This document shows positions 40,292 through 52,170 of a DNA stretch of 64,000 nucleotides, in pieces; the stretch's first letter is position 1; each line of letters begins with the position of its first letter. A program made the position numbers and the translations under genes. The notes under the pieces were generated by a model that worked only from the letters and a program-made list of their open reading frames with translations, was not told the DNA's origin and searched no databases. The stretch is from positions 64,583 to 128,582 of the forward strand of contig NW_006921536.1 of NCBI RefSeq assembly GCF_000340215.1, written 5' to 3'. The DNA comes from Pseudocercospora fijiensis CIRAD86. Lineage: Eukaryota > Ascomycota > Dothideomycetes > Mycosphaerellales > Mycosphaerellaceae.

Positions 40292-43200
40292 ATGCCTACT
40301 ATTAGCGACCTCGTCGGAGATAGTAATAGTATACTTACCTCGTAGGCCTAGGGCGATTTCGCGCTAGAGGGCGGTACGTAGGCTTCGCTTAGTAGTAGGC
40401 AGGTTAGAATCGCTAATATATCGATAGATACGTTAGAGGAGGACGATACTATTAATTCTAGTAATAAAGACGCGTTAGATTTATTAGAGTCCTCCGCGCT
40501 ACGCCGTAAGCGCATTTCTCGGATTCTCGTAAACCTAGAAACTATATACGCTTCCTTACCGTACGTCGATAACCTCCGCGAATAGCGCGAACGAGCTATT
40601 CTTTACAAATTCGACGACTCGTTCGAAGTATCGGCTAAATAATAGTACGCGTTACTACTATACGTCGATAATATATAAGTAAAGGATAGAGTCTACGTCG
40701 AGAAGAACGAATTAGAAACAACGCGTTTTGTTTGCCGCTTCCGTAAATAACCGTACTAGAAATTAGACTAGAAGTAAGGCTTTAGTCGGCGAAGAAACGA
40801 TAAAAAGATAGAAGTAGCGCGTTACTATCTAGTTATAATAAAGGTTGTAAGCATTTATAGTAATAGTAAAGAGATTATCGCGTATCGAGTATAGCGTATT
40901 AGTCGCGAGGACTACTCGGACTACTATAAATTAGACAACTTCGACCTCTTCTATTAGTATAGCGCGTTATTAACCGCCGTAGGTCGAGAGGTATATTATA
41001 GATACACGCCGAGCTTAGTCTAGAGGGCATTAAAGGCGGTATACGACCTAGTCGCGAACGCGCTCTTTAAGGCCGCCGGCAGCGACTTTATAATAAAGTA
41101 CGACGTACTAAACTCCGGTAGAGCGTTTCGAAAGGCATATAAGGACGGTAGGCTCGGCGGCGCGTCGCTAGTATAGCAGGCGCAAAAGGAAGACTTATAC
41201 GAGTAGTATTAATAAGGTAAGTTAATGTTCTTACTATTCCTAAGGTTAGGTTATAAGCCTACGGACCGTCGCGTCTACGTATCCGGACTCCGATCGACTA
41301 ATAGAATAACGCGGAAGTTATTAAATCGATAGGCAAATATATTAGACTCGGTTGCTAGCGAATACTAGGCCTAAAAGCTAGAATTTTAAAGAACTTCGAA
41401 AATTTTAAAGTTCTTCGGTTAAAGCGGAAGCGCGGTTAGCGCCGTAGAGCCTTAGCTTCGAGCTAATTAAGAATTTTAGAACCTATAGTAGAACCTCGGT
41501 CCGGCTTCTAGCGTGCCTTAGTAAGCCCGAACCCTAAATCTTAGGTTCCGCGGGATTCCTTTGTTTTAATTTTAGTTTTCTACTATAATAACAACTAATA
41601 TATTATTATAGAAGAGCTGTTTTATAAGAACATAACCGCCGTACGCTAAATCGACGGCAAAACTACCTACGGCGTCGTATTTAGGTCTAAAACTAGTATA
41701 GAATTACTTAAATGCTATACTACGATCGCCTTTATAGACGCGACGTATAAGACTAACTACCTTAGCTAGTTCCTTTATACTGTTATAATAAAGGACAAAT
41801 ATAGCATATCGCGTATAGCGGTATATATGCTTTCGCCTATAGATAACGGCAATATTATTATAGAGTTTTTACGTATAGCGAGCGAGTAGATAGGCGGCAA
41901 ATAGCTACCTAAATTCCTCCTTATAGACGACTCGGCGGCAGAGCGACGCGCTATTCGAATAGTATTTCTATCGATAATATACCTTCTTTATTACGTATAC
42001 GTATAGCGTACTATCGACAGACATTTTAGCGCTAAAATCTACTAAGAAACACGTCGACACGTCCGCGCCGCTATTGTTTATCGTCGCTTACTCGCAGGCG
42101 TATAAGAGTCGCTATAAGCTGCTATCGATTGCCTTCTAAAGAACGCCGATTACGAGTCTAATAAGACGTACTTAGAGCGTAACTTTAGTAGTAATATTCG
42201 GCTATAGGCAAATTACTATCGCGTTTATAACGTACCTACTATCGTCGGCTAATATAAGGATATAAACATAAATAAGAGCTTCTACGCGTGTCTTAAAATA
42301 GACGGCAATAAGTCGCTAATAGCGGCAGACTTTATACTTAAAGGGGTAGCGATATAGTGCCTATATAAAGGTTAGGTTAAGGACCTTCGGTCGGATATTG
42401 CTTCGCGACGATAGGCTTTAAATATATACCCTCTCGCGCGTAGCGACGACGAAGAGCTCCGTACCTAGCTTCTACGCCTGCCGTAGCCTATATAGCGCAA
42501 GATTAGCGCTTAGATTAATCTCGTAAACGACAAATTAGTATACTACGACCCTAAGCCGTTATAGTTAGCGAGTAAGGAAGGCGCGCTTACTTACGACTAT
42601 AAATTCTTCTACTAGTATCGTATACTTTACGCTAACCTCTAGTACTACTATATTACACTTAGACGCGTTATTATTAAAGATTATTACTAGCAACAATAGG
42701 TAAATATATTCGCTAGACGCGCCTTCGAAATCTACGAAGAAGATACTACTAAGTCGACGGCGGCGGAAGGCGAGGACGTCGTAGTTAACGCGCCGTATGC
42801 GCCTACCTATCGACTCGACGTACGTAAGACTCTCTATAACGCGTACGAGTTAATCTTTTAACTCGAGCGCTTATATAATAAAGAAGGTCTTAACGAGACT
42901 AACGAGAAGCGCGAGGCTATTATCTCGAAGATGCTAATAGTATTCTACGAGTCCGGCGACAATATTAGGAAGGGCTTTACCGACCTCGTTCTTACTTACT
43001 TTAAGAATACGTATCCGGACGCTATTCTCGTACTAACAAAGCCGCCGAAGCTATTATAAGCGCTATTGCTAAGCGACGTTATATCGAGCTATTGTCTTCT
43101 AAGAGCGACTAACGATATAGCGCCGCCGCTAAAGAAGCGGAAGGGTAAGAGCGTAGACACTACGAGTAAGAAGCCGAAGCGGTCGAAGAAATAGTTAGAG

Positions 43201-43514
43201 AAATAGGCAGAGTAAGAATATATACCCGAGCGAACACTAGCGGCGCTAGCTTAGCTAAATTTTAGTAAAGAAGCGCCGTTAGCAGTTCTAGGCGGTATCT
43301 ACGCGTTCTTATCGCGTTTTCCTTTAAATTCCGCCGTCGCGTACGCGCAGGTTACGTAGGCCGCGTAGGCCGCGTAGGTCGCGTAGGTAACTAATAGCTT
43401 CTATATGCCTCTACCGATACTATAGGCGTTAAATAGGTAGCAATACGCGCCTCCGAGCGCGATACAAGTCTATAATAGCATGCCTTATATACCGCCGCCC
43501 TCTAATATATATTA
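40292..43514 (+). pseudogene. MULE 2 transposase, broken by RIP stops
   Basis: A candidate start at 40292 opens MPTISDLVGDSNSILTS, then an acidic stretch (SIDTLEEDDTINSSNKD). The catalytic region lies near 41640-42080: TYGVVFRSK-like opening, then IDATYKTNYLS (catalytic Asp kept), LPKFLLIDDSAAERRAIR with the second Asp, then YYVYV, TAG, RTIDRHFSAK where CxWH is expected. A possible intron lies at about 41217-41620 (gtaagt donor), which would contain a small hairpin at 41389-41415. The C-terminal part (about 43300-43514) is Ala/Gln/Pro-rich with repeats of gcgtaggcc. At least a dozen in-frame stops, mostly TAG. Confidence 0.82.
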
Positions 43515-43870
43515 ACGCTATTAAAATAGCTATAATCGCTAACTATACCTCGAATTTTGCTATACCGCTATTTTGCTAACAAACTTTAGCTTTATTTTTA
43601 GTAACATAATTAGTATCTATTAGTAGAGATAGCGGGGTCGTTAAAATCTATTAAAACAGTATAAAATCTATTAAATTGCGACTATACGACCTCTCGCTAT
43701 CGATAGTTAGTATACTAGCGGAAATCGCACTACTACTACTGCTACTACTACTACTAGTCGACCTAGCAACCGCGACGCGCTGCGATACGGAAATTACGTT
43801 TTCTATAGTTACGTATACTACGGAGCGGATACTAAGATCTTACCGACTCCGAAAGCATAGGCACGACCTA

Positions 43871-43911
43871 CCCTAGCGCACGGCCGCTAGTACGGTATTA
43901 TATTTAGGCCC
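43871..43911. repeat. Right terminal inverted repeat of MULE 2
   Basis: Complement of the left repeat with C/T and G/A differences in its outer part. Confidence 0.82.
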
Positions 43912-43920
43912 GGATATTAG

Positions 43921-44402
43921 GCGCCGTATAATAATAAGTAAATAATATTTATATAGAAAAGAGGTCTAAGAGGACGCTAGCTATAGGACGAAGGAAGCTT
44001 TAGCGGTTCGTTCCGACCCTACCTTTAATCTACTAAGGCTTTCCCTTAGCAGCAATGCTTAACATTAGACTTCTTCTCTTGCTACTATATAAACGACAAG
44101 ACAATCTTAATCTTTAATTCCTTATCTGTCGTTCTAGCGGCAAACTTATCGTTTATATATACTATATTGCCCGCCTCGACCGCCTAAGCTAAAGACTGCG
44201 ACTCTTACCGATTTAAGAAAGCTTATAGCGCTCTAATACACTTAGCTAAAACCTTTCCGACAACGAAGCATACCGTACGACTCTCCTTAAGGAAGTTGTT
44301 TCTAGGACCTAAGTTTAGCAGACTACGCGAGCAATAGAACGCTAACGTAACGCTATCTCCTACGGCACTATTACATCCTATTCTGCGTGCTCTTTTGCAA
44401 AT
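43921..44402. other. RIP-affected spacer between MULE 2 and the Harbinger-type element
   Basis: About 480 bp with moderate CpA/TpG content. No coding motif recognised; the minus-strand frame at 44223-44465 crosses the transposon end and is not convincing. Confidence 0.45.
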
Positions 44403-44495
44403 AATAGGCACCTTGCGCAGTAGGTTTAGAAAGGCAGTTGCGCTCCGTATACGCGGCAGTAGCACCCCTTAGCGCCTTAATATGTGAATAAGCTC

Positions 44496-44574
44496 CGTGC
44501 AGTTATCCGTACGTAAAGGATTAAGTAAATAAAAGCACAGGTAACTATACGAGCTCGTACAGTTAACCGTGCAC
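44496..44574. repeat. Paired subterminal motif of the Harbinger-type element
   Basis: cgtgcagttatccgtacg (44496-44513) and cgtacagttaaccgtgcac (44556-44574) are near-copies about 60 bp apart, close to the left end. Such repeated subterminal motifs often bind transposase or its MYB-like partner (inference). Confidence 0.5.
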
Positions 44575-45179
44575 CCTTATATAAAGGAAAATACGCTAAT
44601 TAGACCCTACGCTAGGCCGTTAGTAGTTAAGTAAAGGAGTATGCTAAATCCTTAGCTAAATAGCTTAAACCCTGTCTCCGCCTTCTATTAAATTCAGTTT
44701 TCTAGTATAGTAGCTATTATCTACTAGCTACTATATACTCCTTATATATATATATATAAAGACGGTAAGTCTAGCAAGAGGTAGGTAAAGGTCGCTAGGC
44801 GGCTACTAAGGGTTATATAGGTCTAGTAGCCTATATACAATTACTCTAAGAGCCGTTATAGGAATAGCTATAGAGACCTCGGTAGAGAGCAATTGTGATT
44901 AGAACTAGTCCGTACCTCGAGAGAGGTGTATATTAGGCTTCTAAGAGCACTATAGATGCCTAGACTACTATATTTGTTAGCAAACTAGCCCTTCTAAGCA
45001 TTATAGCGGCTCTGGTGACCCTAATGTGTGTCCTGTCTAGTGTTACCGCCCTCCTTAATCTAGGTTTCGACTTCTCGTAGAGCGATCTGTACCTTCGCTT
45101 AGGTCTATATATACTACTTACTACCTTCCGTAACTATTATAGTTAACTAGTACTATATAGTCTAACCTATTACTTAGTA

Positions 45180-46306
45180 GCTAGTTTAGTTAATAGGCCT
45201 GTTTCTATACTAATTAAGTCTGTTTCTACGCTATCTTAAGGGCCTGTTTTAACGCTAATCTAGCTAGTTTCTACGCTAGTTACGGCGTCTGTTTCTACGC
45301 TAATTCTAGCGCTAGTTACTATACTAATTAGCGCTCTATCCGATAGTTAAACTAATAGCTAAACCTTAGTTAACTCTAGACCTTCTTAAGACGAGATTAT
45401 TGCCGCTTCTATCGCTAAGGAGTATAGCAATATCCGAGTTAATAGTAATAGCTATATCTCTTCGGACGGCGAGCTTACCCTTACTAAGGTTAGTACTGCA
45501 ACAGCCTATAAACGAGTAACTAGCAAGGTACGTAAGTAGAACAATAGCTTTAAGGCTATTATTCTTACTAGTTAGCCGATAGGTAAGCTAATACTTAGTA
45601 ATCTAGTAAGGGCTTATCGGGCTATAATTAAGCGCCGAGTTATTACTAGAAGACCGTTAGAAGCGGCTTCCGGTATAGTTGTTATAGAGACTCTTTAAGA
45701 CTAGCTTCTTAACTAGGCTATAGAGACACTATTTCGACTAGATAAGGTATAGCGTAAGAAGATATTAAATACTAAGGAATTAAGGGCATTTAACTACCCT
45801 ACTAAGAATATGCGTAACGCTATACTATCGACGCTATCTTAGCGCAACAACTAGACTCTAGCGGCGGCTCTAGCGGCGGCTCTAGCGGCGGCTCTAGCGG
45901 CGGCTCTAGCGGCGGCTCTAGCGGTAGCTCTAATAACGCCTATCTAGAGAGTAGAAGTTATCGACTTATCTACGCTAAGTACGGTCGATAGCAATACTGC
46001 TTAGCTTACTAAGCGTCGTCGCTTAGACTTTAAGTCTAAACGGCTTTAGAGAGGGTCGTAGGCTTAAGGAGCTATACTTAAAGAGGTACTATCGCCTATG
46101 TTTAATATACTAAGGATACTAGCTAAAGGCTGTAGCTTAAAACGTAGAATTAGGTCGCTATTTGAGTCTTTAAGTGTCTCTATTATTAGCGCTGCTAGCG
46201 AGGCGCCGAATATACTAAGTTCTACTAGATTTGTAAGCGCTAGAGGCGACTTAAGCGCCGTAATAGGCGCGGCGGTAAAAGAGGTTAAATTAAAGATAGT
46301 ACGTTA
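45180..46306 (+). pseudogene. Second reading frame of the Harbinger-type element
   Basis: Plus-strand frame with few stops. It begins in a degenerate 8-residue repeat (VSTLI-like, 45190-45335), then ISSDGELTLTKVSTATAYKR, an Ala/Leu repeat from 45861, KRRRLDFKSKRL and a stop-free piece from 46098 (MFNILRILAKGCSLKRRI). Basic and repeat-rich, it could be the DNA-binding partner protein of the transposase, but I see no clear MYB/SANT motif. Confidence 0.5.
45861..45932. repeat. 12-bp tandem repeat coding for Ala-Leu-Ala-Ala
   Basis: Five exact units gcggcggctcta and one variant (gcggtagctcta). Rich in CpG and without CpA, so it has escaped base change even inside the RIP island. Confidence 0.9.
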
Positions 46307-47189
46307 ACTTAATGCTATCTAATTTAGTATTTAAGCCCTATAGGCGATAATAACTACTTCGTTGCTATTAAGGCCGTTACTATTGTCTTAAATAGAGCTT
46401 CCTTCTAATAACATTGTTATAGGCAGTTAAACGGACTCGATAGACAACGACGATAATAGTAATAGCTTCGTAGACCTTAATACCCTCGACGATAAGGTAT
46501 TCTCGTAGATAATTTAATATATTAGGTCGGTATTAGTATTAGGGTAAAGCAACTATAGTCTATCTTGTTATCGTATGTTATAATTACTTAGTTAGTATCC
46601 TTCTTTTATAGCTACCTCTTCGAAATCGTAGTCTCGTTTAGTACGAGAGTACTAAGACTGTTGTTTTTTATATAAATCGCAGGGTTTAAACTCGGTCGTA
46701 GAACGCGCTTTCGATCGCTAAGAGGGCGGCGTAACAATATAGTATATATCGTAGTATATAGCTCGAAGTAAGGCGGAAAGCCGACCTTTACTCGCTTAGT
46801 AAGCGGGCTTCAATCTTCTACGATTTACTACGCGATAACGTATAGGTCGTTTTCGTTCTTTTTTAGATTATTTAACGCACTATATACTAAAGATTATAGG
46901 GCTAGTAATAGGTTAGAAAAATAGTAATATTATTATTATATTTAAGGTCGCAAAGCATTATCCGCGGTATACTACGCGCTAGTACGGGTATACCCGTTTT
47001 TAATAGTTCTACTATCTTCTATTATTATTTAATCTATATCTGTTATATTAACAACCTTAATCTTATTAGTCTTATACTCTAGTACGACCGTACGACTATA
47101 TCTAAACGAAATACCGCTATCGAGCGCCTTTTTACCTATATCGAAACCCGCTCTAAAATCCCTACTATAGCGTAGAAGGTTACTATCGG

Positions 47190-48470
47190 CTAGTTAAGCT
47201 ACTAGAGGTAGTAGTAGCGGCGGTAGATTAGCGAGGTACTTATATACACTCGGCGGCCTAGTTTTATATAGGCGGCTAATCTTGTTTCTACGATAACAAG
47301 TTAGGCAATTAGTAAGCAGTATTGCGACTAAATATATAGCTCCGACTAGTATTAACTCGACTCGTAGGCTATAGAAGTACTTTATTAACTCGAAGTTATT
47401 AACTATCTTAGCAAACCCCTATTCTACCGACTGCCGTATAGTACTTATTTCCTTAGCCGCCGTAGCCTCGCTAGTATTACGAAACTCGCTATTTACGGTC
47501 TTCTAGCTTCCTATAACGCTATCGACTATATTATATACCTAGTTACTATATAAGAATACCCGTTCTTCGAAGAGTCGTTATAGCTATCTAGGTACCTCGA
47601 AATACGACTTCTATACCTTATTAAATTTACTCTCTATTATTAACGTTATATTACCGTAGGAGCTAGGTGCTAGACTATATAGTAATATTATACTATCTAG
47701 AAGGACAATGCCTTAATATTTAAGGCTATAGAAGTGCTTGTATCTATTATAGAACAGCCGCTAGTTATAAGTCGGCCTATAGCACTTCCGTAAGGTACTA
47801 TCGATATAACTAAAGATACCCTTTATATTAATTAGTCTAGCTACCGCAACGGCTATCCGCTATAAGTATTTTTTACTTAGCCGGTTAAAGTCCTATACTA
47901 ATCGCTCCTTCTACCTCCTTACTATTTAAGTATAGGCGGCATTAAATATACGACTAATCTAACCCTTACTACGACTAAAGGTCTAGCTTAGGTTCCTTTA
48001 ATAACCCGGATTGCTAAGCCTTCTATATATAATATATAGTATTATTATAGGGTCGCAACGTATACGGTAAGGCAATATAATAGACCTAATATCTAGCAAA
48101 TCGGCTAATTCTAATACCTATTGCTTAGTAAAGTAGAAGTTACCTTAGAAGTTAGCTTTAGGGTATGTTTCTAGTAACTACTTCTTATTCTTTAGATATT
48201 CTCGTAGCGCTTTATATAGCCTATTATTACGAGCCTGTCTATGCTAGTATTTACGCTTAGTCTTACCGTCTCGGCGTACCGCTAGATCTAGTAGATTATA
48301 GTCTACTTCGGAGGCTAATATAGCTACGGTTGTTACTAGTATTCTACTATAGATAGCGACAATATCCTCGTTAGTTAAGAAGCCGTCCGAGTCGTATTCT
48401 TCTATAGTATAGCGTAGCAATTAATATCTAACCTATAGTACTAATTATAGTAAGGTCTACGACCCTAGCT
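47190..48470 (-). pseudogene. Harbinger-type (DDE_Tnp_4-like) transposase, broken by RIP stops
   Basis: On the minus strand the central block reads INIKGIFSYIDSTLRKCYRP then TYNQRLFYNRYKHFYSLKYQ, then GIVLLDSIILLYSLAPSS, matching the DDE superfamily endonuclease pattern (first Asp in the IDGT-like IDST, then the NGHK-like NRYK and the post-block D). Upstream are an acidic start (EEYDSDGFLTNEDIVAIYS) and a basic helix region. Many TAG codons occur at ancestral Trp/Gln. Confidence 0.78.
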
Positions 48471-48644
48471 GCCTCTTAGTACCGAGGTTGCTTACTAAGC
48501 AGTCTACTATAAAACGCTACCAAATTGCCTGCGCAACCTTATATGGACCGTTATCTATATTATTCACTTTCCGGCGCTAAAACAGCGCTATTCGCGGCTT
48601 CTTACATATGCTAAACGGCCGGAAACCTACTGCGCAAGGTGCCT

Positions 48645-49425
48645 AATCCCTCACCACTAGAACGGAGGTTCAAGTCGTGACCCACACACACAGTTGGTTA
48701 GCATATACCCCTTCTGGCTCCTCAATATTTAGGGCATATGCAGAAGGTCACACATGAGACTTGCTGGGCTCAGACATCCTCGGAGCAGGAGCTCGCTGGC
48801 ATCGCGGCAAGTGGTTGGACTGCGTTCCACTACTGAGGAAGGGCGATGCGCTGCTAAAGTCGTCCTAATATCATTATGAATACCGAAGACGCGGAACGAG
48901 GCCATGACTCTTCCTCAGTGCGATGTAGCCCCACGGGCCCCAATACTACGAGCGCCATTTCAGGAAGGCTCGAACCGGTCTGAAGATAGCCTTTGGCTTC
49001 AACTATAGCCAAAACGCAAAACGTAGCTGCCGAGCCGCTTGACGAATCGAGGAGCTTGGTGGAGAGTTCGCTCTGTGGATTGCCCGCGGATCTGATTGTA
49101 CTCGACCTCATCCCTTTGCAGGTCCGGTCGGTGGAAAAGTGGGGCCCCGCTTGGTTTCGCAGCTTTCGCCCGCCGTAGAGCTCACAGACCGCTCGGAGAC
49201 AGTACAGCCAGCGGACGGGCGCTAACTGGGATAGGCTTAACTTCCTCCGACAACGAGTTTTCAAAGGGATCAAGTACTGAGACGAGACAAATCTGATAGT
49301 GCCTGCATCATGATGCAAGTCTAGCTATCTCCCCACGGGGATGAGCATATATACCAGGTTTTCACGTAGCACAAACGCAACGGAAGCAAGTGGCTTGGAT
49401 TTCTGAAGCAATCTTCCTGCGGCCT
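48645..49425. other. Intergenic; promoter of the GMC oxidoreductase gene
   Basis: Normal composition. A TATA-like catatata lies at about 49346-49353, some 75 bp before the start codon. A 154-codon minus-strand frame (48854-49318) has no recognisable content. A tRNA-like ggttcaagtc occurs at 48669 but no cloverleaf fits. Confidence 0.55.
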
Positions 49426-51483
49426 ATGAAATCTTCAATGCTCGCCTTCCAGCTTTTGATCCTTGTCGGATCGACGACATGTTTCGGTCTCTCCATAGAG
49501 CAGCGGCAAAGCGATAATGCTTTTGACTACGTGATCGTGGGTGGTGGAACGGCAGGACTGTGAGCAGGACGGCAATGGCAGATGAGGCCACAGCTAATGA
49601 GACCATTACAGAGCTCTGGCGAATCGACTCAGCGCCGACGGCAGCCAAAGTGTCGCTGTCATTGAAGCTGGCTCAGTATATGAAGTTACGAATCCGGTTC
49701 TGAGTAGCACTCCCGCAGGAGACGTTTTCTGGGCCGGCTCTGACCCTTCCGACACCAATCCACTCGTGGTCAGTACCCGTTCACCTTCTTTGAAGTCGAC
49801 TGTGCAAGCTGACTCCCGTTCCTCAGGACTGGAACTTCGTCACACAACCTCAAGCAGGTGCAAATGGACGATCAATCCACTACGCGAGAGGCAAATGCCT
49901 CGGCGGCTCTTCTGCTAGGAACTGTGAGTGCCCAGTCATTTCCTGCGGGCAGTGAGCGACTGCTTACCAGCGTCAATTCCAGTCATGATCTACCAGCGAC
50001 CGACGATTGGATCCCTCCAGCAGTGGGCAGACGCTGTCGGGGATTCCTCCTACACCTTTTTCAGCTGGCTGCCAGACTTCAAGAAGAGTGTCTCATTCAC
50101 ACCTCCTGGTCCTCTCCGTGCAGAAAATGCATCAGCAGAATACAACCCTGCTGCATTCCAGGCCGGTGGACCTTTGCGAGTCTCCTACGCCAACTATGCA
50201 TCGACATTTTCCAGCTGGATTGAGCTAGCACTGAATGCAATCGGCATTGGTCAGGCTCTGGACTTCAACAGCGGTAGCCTTATGGGAGCGCAGTATTGCA
50301 GCTCCACAATTCAACCAGACAACCAGAACCGGGACAGCTCCCAAACCTCGTTCCTGGACGCAGCTTCCGGTCGATCGAACTTGAAAGTGTACTCAGTCAC
50401 AAAGGCAAAGAAGATTCTCTTCGACTCGAACAAGAAAGCAACAGGCGTGAGTGTCGTGTCCGCTGGCCTGGCGCCATACACCATCACTGCAAAGAAAGAG
50501 GTAATAGTCAGCGCAGGCGCGTTCCAAAGCCCTCAGATGCTCATGGTCAGCGGCATCGGTCCAGCGAGCACGCTGTCCAAGTTCAACATTCCTGTGATAT
50601 CCGATCTGGCTGGAGTGGGGCAGAACATGTGGGATCATATCTTCTTCGGACCGTCCTACCGCGTGAAGCTGGAGACGTTCACTAAGCTGGCCAACGATCC
50701 GGCATACGTTGCATCGCAATTTGCCGTCGACTACTCAGTATTGAAGCGTGGACCACTCACGAACCCAGTCTGTGACTACCTCGCATGGGAGAAAGTGCCA
50801 GCCGCTCTTAGGAGTACCTTCTCTTCATCGTCCAAGTCCGATCTGTCCCGCTTCTCTCCCGACTGGCCCGAGATCGAATATTTGGGAGCCCCAGGCTACG
50901 TTGGCGACTTCGCTAGCCTGCCCAGGGATCAGCCCAAGGATGGGTACGAGTACGCCACGATATTGGCAGCGCTTGTGGCACCCATCTCGCGCGGTAACGT
51001 CACAATCGTTTCAGACGACACCGATGACTTACCACTCATCAACCCTGCTTGGTTGACATCTCCAACTGACCAGCAAGGTAAGCGCAGATACGAAAGACTT
51101 CATTTCATGAGCTAACACCCCTCCCAGTCGCGATAGCCGCCTACAAGCGAGTCCGAGCTGCTTTCATGAGCAGAGCTATGCAACCCATCCTCGCCGATCC
51201 GAACGAATATTTCCCCGGCACGGACAAGGTGCAAACGGACTCTCAGATCTTAGAGACCATTCGCGATACGCTGCAGACGGTGTGGCATGCTTCTTGCACT
51301 TGCAAGATGGGCAAGTCTTCGGACCCGATGGCTGTTGTTGACTCACGAGCAAGAGTGTTTGGTGTGACGGGACTCAGGGTGGTTGATGCATCGTCCTTCC
51401 CCCTCCTCCCTCCAGGTCATCCGCAGTCTACGATATATGCTTTGGCGGAGAAGATCGCGAGACATATTTTGAATGGGGACTAA
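49426..51483 (+). CDS. Secreted GMC-family FAD oxidoreductase
   Basis: Five exons: 49426-49559, 49612-49768, 49827-49923, 49983-51077 and 51128-51483, all GT..AG, giving 612 aa. A signal peptide (MKSSMLAFQLLILVGSTTCF) precedes the FAD motif DYVIVGGGTAG (about residue 40). The GMC signature ARGKCLGGSSARNFMIYQR follows and GMC signature 2 is GAFQSPQMLMVSGIGP. The C-terminal domain carries WHASCTCKMG with the catalytic His and GHPQSTIYALAEKIA with the second His. Aryl-alcohol oxidase, glucose oxidase and dehydrogenase relatives share this plan (CAZy AA3), so the substrate is not decided. It acts outside the cell and may supply hydrogen peroxide. It lies just beyond RIP island 2 but shows no RIP. 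Confidence 0.92.
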
Positions 51484-52170
51484 GAGAGGTCACCCCATCA
51501 ATGTACAGCCTGTGAAGAAGTTGTGCCGAGTTGCTTTCAATGCCCGATAGTTGACCACGAACCAGAGAATTAACCAACAAGAATTCCAACCCATTCACGT
51601 GGCGGCTGCTTTCGATCCCAGCTTCGTCAGCCCTAGCATGGGTGTAGGGAGCGTTGTTCAGACCAGAGGGCGGAAAGCTTGGCATGCCAGTGTATGTACT
51701 TACAGATGGAGGTCAGGTCAGGGCACGGCAAAGACGGCAACGAAGCATCTGCCGGTCGTCGATCGCCTGAAGAAGCCACGTATAGAAGTGTGAAGTGAAG
51801 GGATTCGTCGATGTTGTGCTTTTTGCAGTGGAAGTGGAAGACCGAGGCCAAAATGCAACGCCACGGCCAGATTGCGGAGTGCGTGCATGAGGAGAGCCAA
51901 TGGCAGGCAGGCATTTGTCAGGGCGCCAATTCACTTTCCAAATCTCATAATTGCCTTGCCGCTGCTCGCTGCTAACAACGTGCTAGACACAATACACTTT
52001 TTGAGGCCCCCACGTTTGCGAGAGATGGTCCCGACTCGAGTCCAGAATCATATAGTCAGCCTCAGCCTCCGACCGCTTTCGTTCGCTCCCAATTCTTCAC
52101 CGTTCCTCCCGACCACCATTGACTCTCTTGGACTAAACAAGCAGAATCTGAACCTCCACCGCACCGCACA
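51484..52170. other. Intergenic
   Basis: 3' region of the GMC gene and promoter/leader of the 5-aminolevulinate synthase gene. Pyrimidine-rich stretches (ctcccaattcttcaccgttc) lie shortly before its start. No other gene seen. Confidence 0.55.

Larger units (their letters stand above)
40050..43911 (+). mobile_element. Second Mutator-like transposon (MULE 2), RIP-inactivated
   Basis: A 3.86-kb element with terminal inverted repeats (accgtactagcggccgtgcgc at 40064-40084, complement at 43876-43897) that extend outward with RIP-type differences (cctgaatataacaccg against cctaaatataataccg). Interior plus-strand coding for a MULE-type transposase different from that of MULE 1. The left 60 bases keep CpA/TpG while the right end has lost most of them. 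Candidate 9-bp duplications flank it. Confidence 0.85.
40110..48500. repeat. RIP-mutated transposon island 2
   Basis: Same CpA/TpG loss and TpA gain as island 1, from about 60 bp inside the left end of MULE 2 to about 140 bp inside the right end of the Harbinger-type element. Isolated patches inside (for example 45010-45050, cctaatgtgtgtcctgtc) keep TpG. Confidence 0.9.
44406..48644 (-). mobile_element. PIF/Harbinger-type DNA transposon, RIP-inactivated
   Basis: The terminal inverted repeats begin aggcaccttgcgcagtaggt (44406-44427) and end with the complement (48623-48644). AAT on both outer sides (44403-44405, 48645-48647) is a candidate 3-bp duplication, the length used by this superfamily. 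Length 4.24 kb. A DDE-type transposase relic lies on the minus strand and a second, unrelated frame on the plus strand, the two-gene plan of Harbinger elements. Confidence 0.75.

Noticed and set aside
43678..43876. 66-codon plus-strand frame with a Leu run
   Set aside because: Lies in the 3' part of MULE 2 after the transposase; the Leu run comes from a (cta) repeat.
48640..48720. tRNA-like pieces (ggttcaagtc followed by agttggttagc)
   Set aside because: The T-arm-like piece comes before the D-arm-like piece and no acceptor stem pairs, so no tRNA is called; a permuted tRNA is not expected in fungi.
48854..49318. 154-codon minus-strand frame upstream of the GMC gene
   Set aside because: No motif and overlaps the GMC promoter; support too weak.
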